A DNA stretch of 64,000 nt from Priestia abyssalis (lineage in GTDB: Bacteria > Bacillota > Bacilli > Bacillales > Bacillaceae_H): positions 2,318,417 to 2,382,416 of the forward strand of contig NZ_KV917369.1 of the NCBI RefSeq assembly GCF_002019595.1. Direction: 5' to 3'. The notes under the pieces are model-generated. The model was not told the origin of the DNA. It did no database searches and saw only the letters and a program-made list of their open reading frames with translations. Within the stretch, counting starts at the first letter, position 1. Each line of letters begins with the position of its first letter. Positions 24,309 through 32,576 of the stretch are shown in pieces. The position numbers and the translations under genes were made by a program.

Positions 24309-25412
24309 ATGAAGAAAATTAGTTTACTAGTCTTAACGTGCATGTTTTTAGTAGGCTTGATGATTCCGAGTTTTACTCATGTTCAAGCGGCCGTCGGATT
24401 TAAAGATGTACCGAACAGCCACTGGGCGAAGAAAGAAATTGATTATGCAGCAGCGAACGGCATCATTAAAGGCTATCAGGATGGTACGTTTAAACCGAAT
24501 CATGAGGTGACGAATGCCCAGGTCGCTTTAATGCTGGTAAGGGCCCTAAAGTTAAACACAAACAACCGACCCAATCCGAATTTGACAGATGTGACTCCTG
24601 CATATCACGCGTATAAAGAAATTGCGACGGTCATCGATGAAGGCATTTTCCCTAAAGGAAAAACATTTAATCCGAATGCACCCATCTCAAGGGAAGCGAT
24701 GGCAAGAGCTCTTGCGAATGCGTTCAAACTGCAAGGAAGCGGCGGCATTTATTTTACGGATGTTCCGACTTCATACTGGGCCTACCCGTACATCATGAAG
24801 ATTGCTGTCAATGATGTAACAACCGGATACAGCGACGGCAGCTTTAAACCGAAAAATAAGGTCACACGCGCCCAGTTTTCAGCATTTGTTGCCCGTTCAT
24901 TGGATAAGTCGTTCAAGCCACGTCCAGAAGATCGGGTGGTGACGCTTGGATTAAAGCTAGATTCTCAAAGAACATATGTATATAACTATTTTGACTATAC
25001 GGGGGAAGCCAAAAAAGTAACATGGGCTTATAAAGGCAGAGAAGGCAGTCAGGATATTTGGAAAGCGGTATATGAGAACAATCAAGGACAGTCCGCGCAG
25101 TATTACAGTTATACAGAGAATGCAAAAGGTGTGACAGTTGGATTTTATCAAGCTGATTCCGGATTGCACATTCCCTATCCGTTAACGTTTAACAAAAAAT
25201 GGACCGTCCATCAGGAAGGCATGCCATCGAACTATGTCGTCACCAATATGGCCAAAACCATTACCACTCCGGCCGGTACCTTTTATGATGTAATCGAAAT
25301 CAAGAATTACGATGGCTACTACTATTATTATACTCAAGGATTAGGGCATATTTTGACGGTGGATGCGACACAGAAACCATCTAAAAAAATCATGGAATTA
25401 GTGAAATTTTAA
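24309..25412 (+). CDS. Secreted SLH-domain surface protein
   Basis: This 367-residue protein has a signal peptide (residues 1-28, MKKISLLVLTCMFLVGLMIP then AQA). It carries three S-layer homology repeats at roughly 31-75, 90-140 and 150-195, each with the pattern FKDVPNSHWAKKEI / GYQDGTFKPN and TRAQ(F/V). SLH triplets bind pyruvylated secondary cell wall polymer. The C-terminal roughly 160 residues are Tyr- and beta-rich (YYYYTQGLGHIL) with no family recognised. AATGGAGG lies before the ATG. Confidence 0.88.
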   Translation: MKKISLLVLTCMFLVGLMIPSFTHVQAAVGFKDVPNSHWAKKEIDYAAANGIIKGYQDGTFKPNHEVTNAQVALMLVRALKLNTNNRPNPNLTDVTPAYHAYKEIATVIDEGIFPKGKTFNPNAPISREAMARALANAFKLQGSGGIYFTDVPTSYWAYPYIMKIAVNDVTTGYSDGSFKPKNKVTRAQFSAFVARSLDKSFKPRPEDRVVTLGLKLDSQRTYVYNYFDYTGEAKKVTWAYKGREGSQDIWKAVYENNQGQSAQYYSYTENAKGVTVGFYQADSGLHIPYPLTFNKKWTVHQEGMPSNYVVTNMAKTITTPAGTFYDVIEIKNYDGYYYYYTQGLGHILTVDATQKPSKKIMELVKF

Positions 25413-25728
25413 CATCGCTTCGTCCGGGCTGTTGGCAAGTGTTGTTTCATTCCCATAATAAGCCATAAACTTATAACCACGTTCCCACAAAGGACGTGGT
25501 TTTTTTGCGTAAAAAGATTGATTGACTCCATTTTCTCCTATTACTAACGAATCAATATGAAAAAAGTTTTGTTTATCCCCCATAAAAGTTACCAATAGAG
25601 CGAAATATTATGAAGGTTGCCATATTTTACTCCTTGACGACCTGGTATAAGGGGCATGGAGGATATGGCATGGTTCAATTTATCTAATAGATATAGCAAA
25701 AGATGAAGCAATATGGGGGTCAATGAAC
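25413..25728. other. Gap between SLH and LysM genes
   Basis: It contains a clear terminator (25475-25507) and the presumed promoter of the LysM gene, of which I could not pick convincing hexamers. Nothing else was seen. Confidence 0.45.
25475..25507 (+). terminator. Terminator of the SLH gene
   Basis: AACCACGT and ACGTGGTT enclose a ten-base loop, followed by TTTTTTG. Confidence 0.8.
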
Positions 25729-26799
25729 ATGAAAGCAGCTATGACATTTGAAAGTCCAAATAAGATTGGAATGACGAGAGAAGAGTATCGAAAAATCGTC
25801 GAAGAATTGAAGAAACGAAATATGGAATCAAAAATTGTGAAAATCATTAATGTGACAACGCAATGGGTGAAAGGAAAGCTGCGAAAAGTTGTATTGGTTG
25901 CGGTCATCCTTGCCAATGGATTATTTGCCACACAAGCCTTTGCTTGCGAGGAATATCAAATACAAGCGGGAGACAGCTGGAGCAAGCTCTCCAACCGCAC
26001 TGGTTTTACGGTCGAGTACTTAAAACAGATTAACGGAAAAGAAACTGACTTTTTAAAGGCGGGTGAAACCGTCGTTTTACCGGATATGGAGGAATATCTG
26101 GCGGATGTGGCAGCAGGCGGAACGCCAAACCCTTCTATTTTGATCAAACATCCGTCCGTTTCCAAGGAAAATGGCCAACCATCCAAAGAGAAAAACGACA
26201 ATTCCCAAAAGCCGGTGTCATCGGCACAAGTTCATATTGTTCAAAAAGGCGACAGCCTGTGGAACATTGCGAAAAACTATCAAACAACGGTAGAATCCAT
26301 CATGCAATATAATGAATTCACTTCCACAACGCTAAAGCCTGGACAAAAAATCATCATTCATCATCCAAAACAAGTCGATCAAGCCGGAAAAAATCCGAAT
26401 CTTGACTCTTCAAATATGGAACAAAGCGCAGGAGAAAAGCCGGCTATTCAAAGCGAGAAAACGTATAGCGTGAAAAAGGGCGATAATTTGTGGAAAATCG
26501 CCAGGGCCCACCAGACAACGGTCGAAAAGATCATGAAAGATAATCAGCTGACGTCAACGAAACTGAAAATTAATCAAAAGCTTGTTATCAAGCACGAGAA
26601 TTTCAAAAGCGTGACCGCTAAAATGACCGATATCGGAGATCCAACGACGGTTTATTTAACACAGGAAAACGGAAAAGAATTAATTCTTCAAATCCCCTAC
26701 GGCAAAGAATGGGAGTTTCAGCTGCTTAGAGGAAAGAAAATCAATGTGACCTATATCGAGCATCACGAAGGGGTAGGGAAACTCGTTCAGTACAAATAA
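25729..26799 (+). CDS. Cell-wall protein with three LysM domains
   Basis: The 356-residue product has a cytoplasmic-looking N-terminus of about 40 residues (TREEYRKIVEELKKRN), then a hydrophobic VVLVAVILANGLFATQAFA. Three LysM repeats follow: YQIQAGDSWSKLSNRTG, VHIVQKGDSLWNIAKNY and YSVKKGDNLWKIARAH. A unique C-terminal beta domain of about 60 residues ends it (GDPTTVYLTQENGKELILQ). LysM binds peptidoglycan. ATG 25729 is preferred because GGGGG lies nine bases upstream; ATG 25723 is only three bases from it. The signal region is unusually far from the N-terminus, so it may be a membrane anchor with the LysM part outside. Confidence 0.85.
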   Translation: MKAAMTFESPNKIGMTREEYRKIVEELKKRNMESKIVKIINVTTQWVKGKLRKVVLVAVILANGLFATQAFACEEYQIQAGDSWSKLSNRTGFTVEYLKQINGKETDFLKAGETVVLPDMEEYLADVAAGGTPNPSILIKHPSVSKENGQPSKEKNDNSQKPVSSAQVHIVQKGDSLWNIAKNYQTTVESIMQYNEFTSTTLKPGQKIIIHHPKQVDQAGKNPNLDSSNMEQSAGEKPAIQSEKTYSVKKGDNLWKIARAHQTTVEKIMKDNQLTSTKLKINQKLVIKHENFKSVTAKMTDIGDPTTVYLTQENGKELILQIPYGKEWEFQLLRGKKINVTYIEHHEGVGKLVQYK

Positions 26800-26832
26800 T
26801 GAGGGGAGCCTTAAAGGCTTCCCTCATTATTT
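26794..26832. terminator. Terminator overlapping the LysM gene stop
   Basis: AAATAATGAGGG.AGCCTT and AAGGCT.CCCTCATTATTT form a near-perfect stem with a minimal loop. T-richness is modest on the plus strand. Confidence 0.7.
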
Positions 26833-26864
26833 GTACATGACATTTGTCATACCTTGTACATGAC
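26831..26864. promoter_or_regulatory. Candidate DesR operator upstream of the desaturase
   Basis: The direct repeat TTGTACATGAC occurs at 26831 and 26854. Embedded in it is the inverted repeat ATGACATTTGTCAT (26837-26850). It is 70-105 bases before the des start, where B. subtilis des has two DesR sites. A TATAAT lies at about 26900, with no good -35, as expected for an activated promoter. Confidence 0.5.
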
Positions 26865-26935
26865 GGTTGCTACTGCAAAGGTTGTTTCCTCTTCTTTATA
26901 ATTAGCAATAGCAAATAAGGAAGGGAAAAATAAAC

Positions 26936-27925
26936 ATGGAAAAACAAAACGTGAAACAATTGAGAAAGCAAGTTGCCCCTTATGAAAAATCCGATACGCA
27001 GGATAGTGTAAGGCAGCTCATAAACACGATTGTTCCTTTTATACTATTATGGATTCTTGCTTATCAAAGCTTATCGGTTTCTTATTTACTTACGTTCGCT
27101 TTAACCGTTGTAGCAGCCGGATTTTTAACACGAATCTTCATCATTTTTCATGATTGCTGCCACCATTCTTTCTTTAAAAATCGGCTTGCCAATAAAATAA
27201 TCGGCACCATAACAGGTGTTTTAACGATGTTTCCATATAGCCAATGGCAGCACAGTCATTCTGTTCATCATGCAACGAGCGGCAATTTAGATAAACGGGG
27301 GACAGGCGATCTGTGGATGCTTACGGTCGATGAATATGTAGCAGCTTCGTTTTGGGTTCGCTTATCGTACCGTTTATATCGAAATCCGCTCGTTATGTTC
27401 GGTTTAGGTCCCATCTACGTTTTCCTTATTACGAATCGATTTAACCGAAAAGGGGCAAGGTGGAAAGAACGAATCAATACGTATATTACGAACGTATGCA
27501 TTGTCGCTTTGGTTGGGTTGCTTTGCTGGGCAATCGGATGGGAAGCGTTTCTTTTAGTGCACGGTCCGATCTTTTTCATTGCAGGGGTTGTCGGCATTTG
27601 GCTTTTTTATGTGCAGCACACATTTGAAGACTCTTATTTCGAAGAGGATAAGACATGGGAATACGTGAAAGCAGCTGTCGAAGGAAGTTCTTATTATAAG
27701 CTTCCGAAATTTTTGCAATGGCTGACAGGAAACATCGGTTTTCACCATGTTCACCATTTAAGTCCAAGAGTACCTAATTATAGATTGGAAGCCGTACACA
27801 ACAATACGCTTCCTTTACAACATGTCCCGACGATCACTCTCGCCACGAGCTTGAGTTCACTAAAATTCCGCCTATGGGACGAACAAAACAAAAAATTTGT
27901 CACATTTAAAGATATTAAGGCTTGA
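26936..27925 (+). CDS. des: Membrane fatty acid desaturase
   Basis: The enzyme introduces a double bond into membrane phospholipid acyl chains, restoring fluidity in the cold. The three His boxes of acyl-lipid desaturases are present: FHDCCHHSFF, HSVHHATS and HHVHHLSP. These ligate the di-iron centre. There are four or more membrane helices, and the length of 329 residues fits the B. subtilis Des type. AAGGAAGGG lies upstream of the ATG. A terminator follows, then the desK-desR pair, an arrangement identical to B. subtilis. Confidence 0.92.
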   Translation: MEKQNVKQLRKQVAPYEKSDTQDSVRQLINTIVPFILLWILAYQSLSVSYLLTFALTVVAAGFLTRIFIIFHDCCHHSFFKNRLANKIIGTITGVLTMFPYSQWQHSHSVHHATSGNLDKRGTGDLWMLTVDEYVAASFWVRLSYRLYRNPLVMFGLGPIYVFLITNRFNRKGARWKERINTYITNVCIVALVGLLCWAIGWEAFLLVHGPIFFIAGVVGIWLFYVQHTFEDSYFEEDKTWEYVKAAVEGSSYYKLPKFLQWLTGNIGFHHVHHLSPRVPNYRLEAVHNNTLPLQHVPTITLATSLSSLKFRLWDEQNKKFVTFKDIKA

Positions 27926-28005
27926 TCATTTCGCACTATTCAGTTCACTGTCTTCAAGTGATTTCCTGTTGGAATCAAGCGAAATTATCCATAAAGTGAA
28001 ACTAT

Positions 28006-28046
28006 GTTCAGTCGGGGATTACTTTGATCCTCGACTGAACGTTTTC
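28006..28046 (+). terminator. Terminator between des and desK
   Basis: GTTCAGTCG.GGAT and ATCC.CGACTGAAC form a stem, followed by GTTTTC. It separates des from desKR, so the regulators probably have their own promoter. Confidence 0.75.
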
Positions 28047-28191
28047 TGGGAATAAATGGACTAAATAATCGTTTTGCGTACATGAATGAGCCGTACAATG
28101 GTAAAATGAAGGATAGAGTAAGGAATTCATGACTTTGTGGTAAAACATCGAGATATATTAAATTTGGAAAGTCGAAAAAGAGGACTCATTC

Positions 28192-29313
28192 ATGCTTAAA
28201 AGATTGATAGCATTTCAAGGAAATACAGGGATTTCTCCTTATATTTGGACCATTCTTTGCATTTTACCGTTTTATTTTATTTTTCAATCAGCCTCAACGA
28301 TTAAAATTATTGTCGGATCGTTATTGACAATCTTATTTTTCATCTTGTACCGAATTGCTTTTACTTCTAAGGGATGGCCCGTTTATTTATGGACCTTACT
28401 GCTCATTGGCATTTCGATTACATCAACAAACCTTTTCAGCTATGTGTATTTTGCTTTTTTTCTCGCTCACTTTATAGGTAATATACAAGATCGTATTACA
28501 TTTATGACCTTGTATTTTGTTCATCTAATCAGCACGTCCGCTTCCATCAATTACAGCATCGTTCTTCAACAGCCGCTGTTTTTGAAACAATTGCCTTTTG
28601 TCATTATTATTTGGATTAGTGTCATCCTGCTTCCATTCAGCATTCGCAATCGGAAAGAACGGGGACAGCTTGAGGAAAAGCTGGAAGATGCCAATAAGCG
28701 GATTGCTGAATTGGTCAAGCTTGAGGAGCGGCAGCGGATCGCCCGTGACCTTCATGATACATTGGGTCAAAAGCTCTCTCTTATTGGCTTAAAGAGCGAT
28801 TTAGCCCGAAAATTGATTACAAAGGATCCGGAACAGGCGCGAAACGAATTGAAAGACGTTCAGCAAACAGCTAGAACGGCGCTGAACGAGGTGAGAAAGA
28901 TGGTTTCATCCATGCGGGGTATTAGAGTAAAAGACGAAATTGTTCGCGTCAAACAAATGTTGAAAGCAGCTGGCATTGACTTTGTGAGCAATCAGGAGTT
29001 TACACTGACAAATGTCTCCCTTCTAACGGAGAACATTTTAAGCATGTGTTTGAAAGAAGCGGTGAATAATGTCGTGAAGCATAGCGGGGCTTCGACCTGT
29101 ACGATTTCTGTCGAGCAATCATCGCAGGAAACGGTGCTTATCGTTCGGGATAATGGTGCTTTTTGCGGGTTAGAAGACTGCTTCGCAAGAGGAAGCGGAT
29201 TGAATGGAATGAAGGAACGTCTGGAGTTTGTAAATGGAAGTCTCGATATTATAACGGAAGATGGAACTACTTTAATCATCAAAGTGCCGAATGACGTGAA
29301 GCAGACAGATTAG
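28192..29313 (+). CDS. desK: Thermosensor histidine kinase DesK
   Basis: This 373-residue kinase has four or five membrane helices in residues 1-155, the sensing part that responds to bilayer thickness. A coiled linker and a HisKA_3 domain follow, with ARDLHDTLGQ carrying the phospho-acceptor His188. The C-terminal HATPase_c has the N-box LKEAVNNVVKHS and GSGLNGMKERL. In the cold DesK phosphorylates DesR; when warm it acts as phosphatase. It is followed by desR at 11 bases. Assignment rests on architecture and adjacency to des. Confidence 0.9.
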   Translation: MLKRLIAFQGNTGISPYIWTILCILPFYFIFQSASTIKIIVGSLLTILFFILYRIAFTSKGWPVYLWTLLLIGISITSTNLFSYVYFAFFLAHFIGNIQDRITFMTLYFVHLISTSASINYSIVLQQPLFLKQLPFVIIIWISVILLPFSIRNRKERGQLEEKLEDANKRIAELVKLEERQRIARDLHDTLGQKLSLIGLKSDLARKLITKDPEQARNELKDVQQTARTALNEVRKMVSSMRGIRVKDEIVRVKQMLKAAGIDFVSNQEFTLTNVSLLTENILSMCLKEAVNNVVKHSGASTCTISVEQSSQETVLIVRDNGAFCGLEDCFARGSGLNGMKERLEFVNGSLDIITEDGTTLIIKVPNDVKQTD

Positions 29314-29324
29314 GAGGGAAGAAA

Positions 29325-29924
29325 ATGATTACAATCGTCATCGCTGAAGACCAGCGGATGCTGTTGGGAGCCTTAGGTTCCTTAGTCAACTTGGAAGAGG
29401 ATATGGAAGTCGTCGGAAAAGCGAGCAACGGAGAAGAAGCGGTCGCTCTTGTGCAGCAATTGAAACCGGATATTTGCATCATGGATATTGAAATGCCGGG
29501 TAAAAGCGGGCTTGAGGCAGCGGAAGAGTTAAAGGGGCTCGATTGTAAAGTCATTATTTTAACGACGTTCGCCCGCACAGGGTATTTTCAGCGGGCGTTA
29601 AAAGCCGGTGTAAAAGGGTATTTATTAAAAGACAGCCCGAGTGAAGAATTGGCAAGCTCGATTCGCAGCGTGATGGCAGGAAGGCGAGTGTATGCGCCAG
29701 AACTGATGGATGATGTATATAGCGAGGAAAATCCTCTTACAGAACGGGAGAAAGAAGTGTTAGAGCTTGTCGCCGATGGAAAAAACACAAAAGAAATCGC
29801 CGATCAGCTCAGCATTAAAACAGGTACGGTGCGCAACTACATTTCGGCTATATTAGACAAATTGGAAGTGAAAAACCGGATAGAAGCGATTACTCAATCG
29901 AAAGAAAAAGGTTGGTTTAAGTAA
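29325..29924 (+). CDS. desR: NarL/LuxR-type response regulator DesR
   Basis: This 199-residue regulator has a receiver domain with D8/D9-type acidic pocket (IAEDQR) and phospho-acceptor D54 (CIMDIEMPG). The LuxR helix-turn-helix is at residues 135-195 (LTEREKEVLELVADGKNTKEI). Phosphorylated DesR activates des. The ribosome binding site GGAGGG lies seven bases before the ATG. A stem-loop terminator follows at 29936. Confidence 0.92.
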   Translation: MITIVIAEDQRMLLGALGSLVNLEEDMEVVGKASNGEEAVALVQQLKPDICIMDIEMPGKSGLEAAEELKGLDCKVIILTTFARTGYFQRALKAGVKGYLLKDSPSEELASSIRSVMAGRRVYAPELMDDVYSEENPLTEREKEVLELVADGKNTKEIADQLSIKTGTVRNYISAILDKLEVKNRIEAITQSKEKGWFK

Positions 29925-29935
29925 GATATTCAGGA

Positions 29936-29984
29936 GGAAGAATCAAAAGGTATGTTTTTTATCATTTGGTTCTTCCTTTTCTTT
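29936..29984 (+). terminator. Terminator of desKR
   Basis: GGAAGAATCAAA and ATTTGGTTCTTCC pair with one mismatch around a 23-base loop, followed by TTTTC. Confidence 0.65.
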
Positions 29985-30069
29985 TTCCATTGTGGCCAGG
30001 CCGTTTCATTTTGTTTTACATTGTTTTTCTCTTATAATGTTGACAAACATACAACGAGGAGAGTTTAGG

Positions 30070-30423
30070 ATGAACGAACAATGGAGTGTATGTAAAACAA
30101 AAGGAGACTGTGAGCCGTGGCTGTTTTTGGATGGCTGGCAGGAGGAGATTACAGAGCGTTTGTCTTTTCATGATCAGGATGAAGCGCTCCGAACGTATGC
30201 CCAATGGATAAAAGAATATAAACGAAGCTTCGAATCGGTCAAAGAAACAAACTTATCCCTTTTCAGTTTTTGGAATGAAGGGGAGATGCACTATTGCGAA
30301 GCGTGTGATGATGATCTTCAATTATTTTATGGAATTGTGTTCATGAAAGGTGGAGAGGTATATAGGCTGGCAGAAGATGAACAGGCAGCCAAGTACTTAT
30401 TAAACTTTTTAAATGACAGATGA
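30070..30423 (+). CDS. DUF1033 family protein
   Basis: This 117-residue soluble protein starts at ATG 30070 (GAGGAG upstream); an in-frame start further upstream lacks a ribosome binding site. It shows the family pattern: WSVCKTKGDCEPWLFLDGW near the N-terminus, then FWNEGEMHYCEACDDDLQLFYG. The function of DUF1033 is unknown. It stands as a single gene. Confidence 0.8.
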   Translation: MNEQWSVCKTKGDCEPWLFLDGWQEEITERLSFHDQDEALRTYAQWIKEYKRSFESVKETNLSLFSFWNEGEMHYCEACDDDLQLFYGIVFMKGGEVYRLAEDEQAAKYLLNFLNDR

Positions 30424-30575
30424 TTTATTTAAAATTTCTCCTATGCAAGCATGGTGAATGACTCTGAGATGCGTCCATAAAGATAATTTCTCTTTTGTTT
30501 AGTCATCTATCACAATCTGCTTGACAGGTGGCTTTCGTTTCATTAAATAACAGAAAAAACGTATTTGATAAAAAT

Positions 30576-30607
30576 AAAAACACTACCCTAAAACGGTAGT
30601 GTTTTTA
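30576..30607. terminator. Bidirectional terminator
   Basis: AAAAACACTACC and GGTAGTGTTTTT enclose an eight-base loop (CTAAAAC). Confidence 0.8.
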
Positions 30608-30616
30608 TCGCGAGTT

Positions 30617-30672
30617 GTTTTATCCCGCATTAACGGGCAGTAAAATCCCCACTGGTGGAAGTTTCCTTTATA
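30617..30672 (+). repeat. Dispersed repeat, copy 1
   Basis: The element begins TTTATCCCGCATTAACGGGC, in which CCCGC..GCGGG-like bases can pair. It ends CCACTGGTGGAAGTTTCCTTTA with a second small hairpin (CCACTGGTGG). Related copies are at 59743-59820 and, shorter, at 63676-63712. Confidence 0.7.
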
Positions 30673-30690
30673 AGTGAACTGCTCAGAAAA

Positions 30691-30870
30691 TTATTGCTCT
30701 TCTAAACTATGTACAGGAACTTCTTGTTGAACTTCTGGTTGTTCGAGATGATAAATATTTGCTGTTCCATCCTGTTCATTCACAGCTTTAATGTAGACTT
30801 GGGCTCCATTGCAAGTTACATGTGCCATTACTGGAGAAGCAGCAATTTCTTTTGCGCGTTGTACGTCCAT
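30691..30870 (-). CDS. sspH: Small acid-soluble spore protein SspH
   Basis: This 59-residue protein begins MDVQRAKEIAASPVMAHVTC, the hallmark of type-H SASPs, and has YIKAVNEQDGTANIY and EVPVHSLEEQ. It is made in the forespore and packed in the spore core. Of the three in-frame ATGs, 30870 gives the canonical MDVQ start, eight bases after AAGGAGG. A sigma-G-like pair (GAATA, 18 bases, CAATTA) can be read upstream on the minus strand near 30905-30935, though with a mismatched -10. Confidence 0.92.
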   Translation of the reverse strand: MDVQRAKEIAASPVMAHVTCNGAQVYIKAVNEQDGTANIYHLEQPEVQQEVPVHSLEEQ

Positions 30871-30999
30871 CATCATCACCTCCTTTTGATTTACAACATG
30901 TATAATTGTTCCCTTTAAATTATTTAAATATTCCTCCAAAAAAATACTGTGATACATCCTTTGAAAGGAAGGATTCTCATGGCGGTTTTCATATATTAA

Positions 31000-31221
31000 T
31001 CAGTATATTTGTTTAGAAACAACCGAAAACCAGTCAAACCAATGAGAAAATTCTTCGAACGACATATGCTCATGAATTTCAAACATTTCCATGAAGCGTT
31101 CCATCATCTCTTCATCCGTTCCTTCCAATATCCCAGATAATTCCAGTGGATAGCGAATTCGATGGTATAAACTGGTCAATCCAAACAAATCGAATACACC
31201 CTCTGTTTGTTGCGGAGTCAT
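31000..31221 (-). CDS. Hypothetical 73-residue protein
   Basis: The start ATG 31221 follows AAAGGAG; a longer reading begins at 31251. The product begins MTPQQTEGVFDLFGLTSLYHR and is acidic and Met/Glu/Phe-rich (EEMMERFMEMFEIHEHMSFEEF). It is probably all-helical. It seems to be a conserved Bacillaceae hypothetical, but I cannot name a family. Confidence 0.55.
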   Translation of the reverse strand: MTPQQTEGVFDLFGLTSLYHRIRYPLELSGILEGTDEEMMERFMEMFEIHEHMSFEEFSHWFDWFSVVSKQIY

Positions 31222-31413
31222 GGCCACATCTCCTTTTCGTTTTATCATCATTATGGAAAAAATCTATTCTTCTTAAACAATGGCTTTGTTCAACAATGTG
31301 GCCTTTTTCTATCTCGATCTATATAGTCAAAAAGATTTACGGCTTTGAAAAAATAAGATAAATTGAAGGTATGGAAAAAATAGAATGTGTTAATTGAAGA
31401 GAGGAGAACCAAC

Positions 31414-31902
31414 ATGTATATTCGAAAAGCCAAACAAGAGGATCTACCTATTCTTGTGTCCATTTACAATCAAGCAGTACTAAATACAACAGCGACCTTT
31501 GATCTGGACCCCGTTTCAATTGACTCGCGCCAAGCCTGGTTTGATGAGCATATGGATGACCGCTTTCCGTTGATTGTAGCGGAAGAAGGCAGCACGGTTA
31601 TGGGCTATGCCTCATTATCTACTTATCGTTCAAAACCGGCGTATAGTCGAACGGTAGAGGTTTCGGTCTACATAGATGAACAGCATCAAGGAAAAGGGCT
31701 TGGGAAGCAGCTGCTCACTCACATTATCGAAATGGCTCGAGCATTAGACTATCATGTGATCATAGCGGGTATCACAAGCGGAAATGACGTAAGCGTCAAA
31801 CTCCATAAACAATTTGGTTTTGTCAAATGCGGCGAGATGAAAGAGGTAGGATTCAAGTTTGGCAGCTGGCAGGATGTCTTGTTTTATCAACTATTTTTGT
31901 AA
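31414..31902 (+). CDS. GNAT acetyltransferase, phosphinothricin-acetyltransferase-like
   Basis: This 162-residue protein matches the PAT/YwnH type. It shows DLPILVSIYNQAVLNTTATF near the start, then RTVEVSVYIDEQHQGKGLGKQ (motif A with Q-x-x-G-x-G) and the ITSGNDVSVKLHKQFGF segment. Members acetylate phosphinothricin, methionine sulfoximine or related amino-acid analogues. ATG 31414 follows GAGAGGAG. Confidence 0.85.
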   Translation: MYIRKAKQEDLPILVSIYNQAVLNTTATFDLDPVSIDSRQAWFDEHMDDRFPLIVAEEGSTVMGYASLSTYRSKPAYSRTVEVSVYIDEQHQGKGLGKQLLTHIIEMARALDYHVIIAGITSGNDVSVKLHKQFGFVKCGEMKEVGFKFGSWQDVLFYQLFL

Positions 31903-31954
31903 CAGAATACAATGGTTCTATTTCATTATTTAAATAGAAGGAGTCCCTTTTTAT

Positions 31955-32230
31955 TGAAGAGAATCAGCAAGCGAAAATTACATGGTTTGGACACTCCGCT
32001 CCCTTGTTGGAATTAGATGGAAAAAGCTTGTTGTTCGATCCAATGTTTGGCCGATCACCATCTCCCGTTCCCATATTTGGAGGTAAACGCTATAGTGATG
32101 ATTTACCGCTGAACCTGGAAGAACTTCCGACAATCGATGCAGTTTTTCTTTCTCATGATCATTACGACCATTTAGATTATGGTTCCATAAAGAAGCTAAT
32201 AGAAACGAACCAGAATCGTTGCATACAGAA
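31955..32230 (+). pseudogene. MBL-fold (UlaG-like) metallohydrolase, truncated
   Basis: An open frame gives ITWFGHSAPLLELDGKSLLF, DPMFGRSPSPVPIFGG and the metal motif LSHDHYDHLDYGS. This is the first third of a UlaG-like beta-lactamase-fold hydrolase. A clear start codon is missing, and the family's N-terminal extension is absent. After about 90 residues the match ends in unrelated sequence leading into a terminator. The other metal ligands are missing. Confidence 0.8.
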
Positions 32231-32277
32231 AAGATGGAGGAAAGCCAAGGATATCCGGCATTCCTCCATCTTTTTTC
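32229..32277 (+). terminator. Terminator after the MBL remnant
   Basis: AAAGATGGAGGAA and TTCCTCCATCTTTTTT enclose an 18-base inner region with a further CC/GG pairing. Confidence 0.8.
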
Positions 32278-32576
32278 TTCGTATAGGGAAGCATCACGTG
32301 GCTGCGGAATTCTTTTTAAGCTGCTATCCAACAGTACACTTCTGTATATATTCCACATGTAAACATGGGGTTACACATTCGTGGGACCTATGTACATAAA
32401 AAGAGGAAGGGATGGAAAATTTATAACTAAAAATCGAAGTAAACAATCAAATTCCCGCATACGTAATATACATATACGTGTGGAATGTTCAAATCGATTC
32501 AATGTAATTGAGTGCCGATTATATAAAAGATATATGGGAAATAGGAAGAGTATCATGGTAGAAGGGAGGTATTTGG
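32278..32576. other. Gap before the antiporter gene
   Basis: About 300 bases without a convincing gene. It presumably holds the promoter of the antiporter gene. A TATATAA-rich stretch lies near 32520. Nothing else was seen. Confidence 0.4.

Noticed and set aside
30600-30680. Dispersed repeat at 30.6 kb as a CRISPR unit or riboswitch
   Set aside because: It occurs singly at each site with no spacers, and its hairpins do not match a riboswitch core I know.
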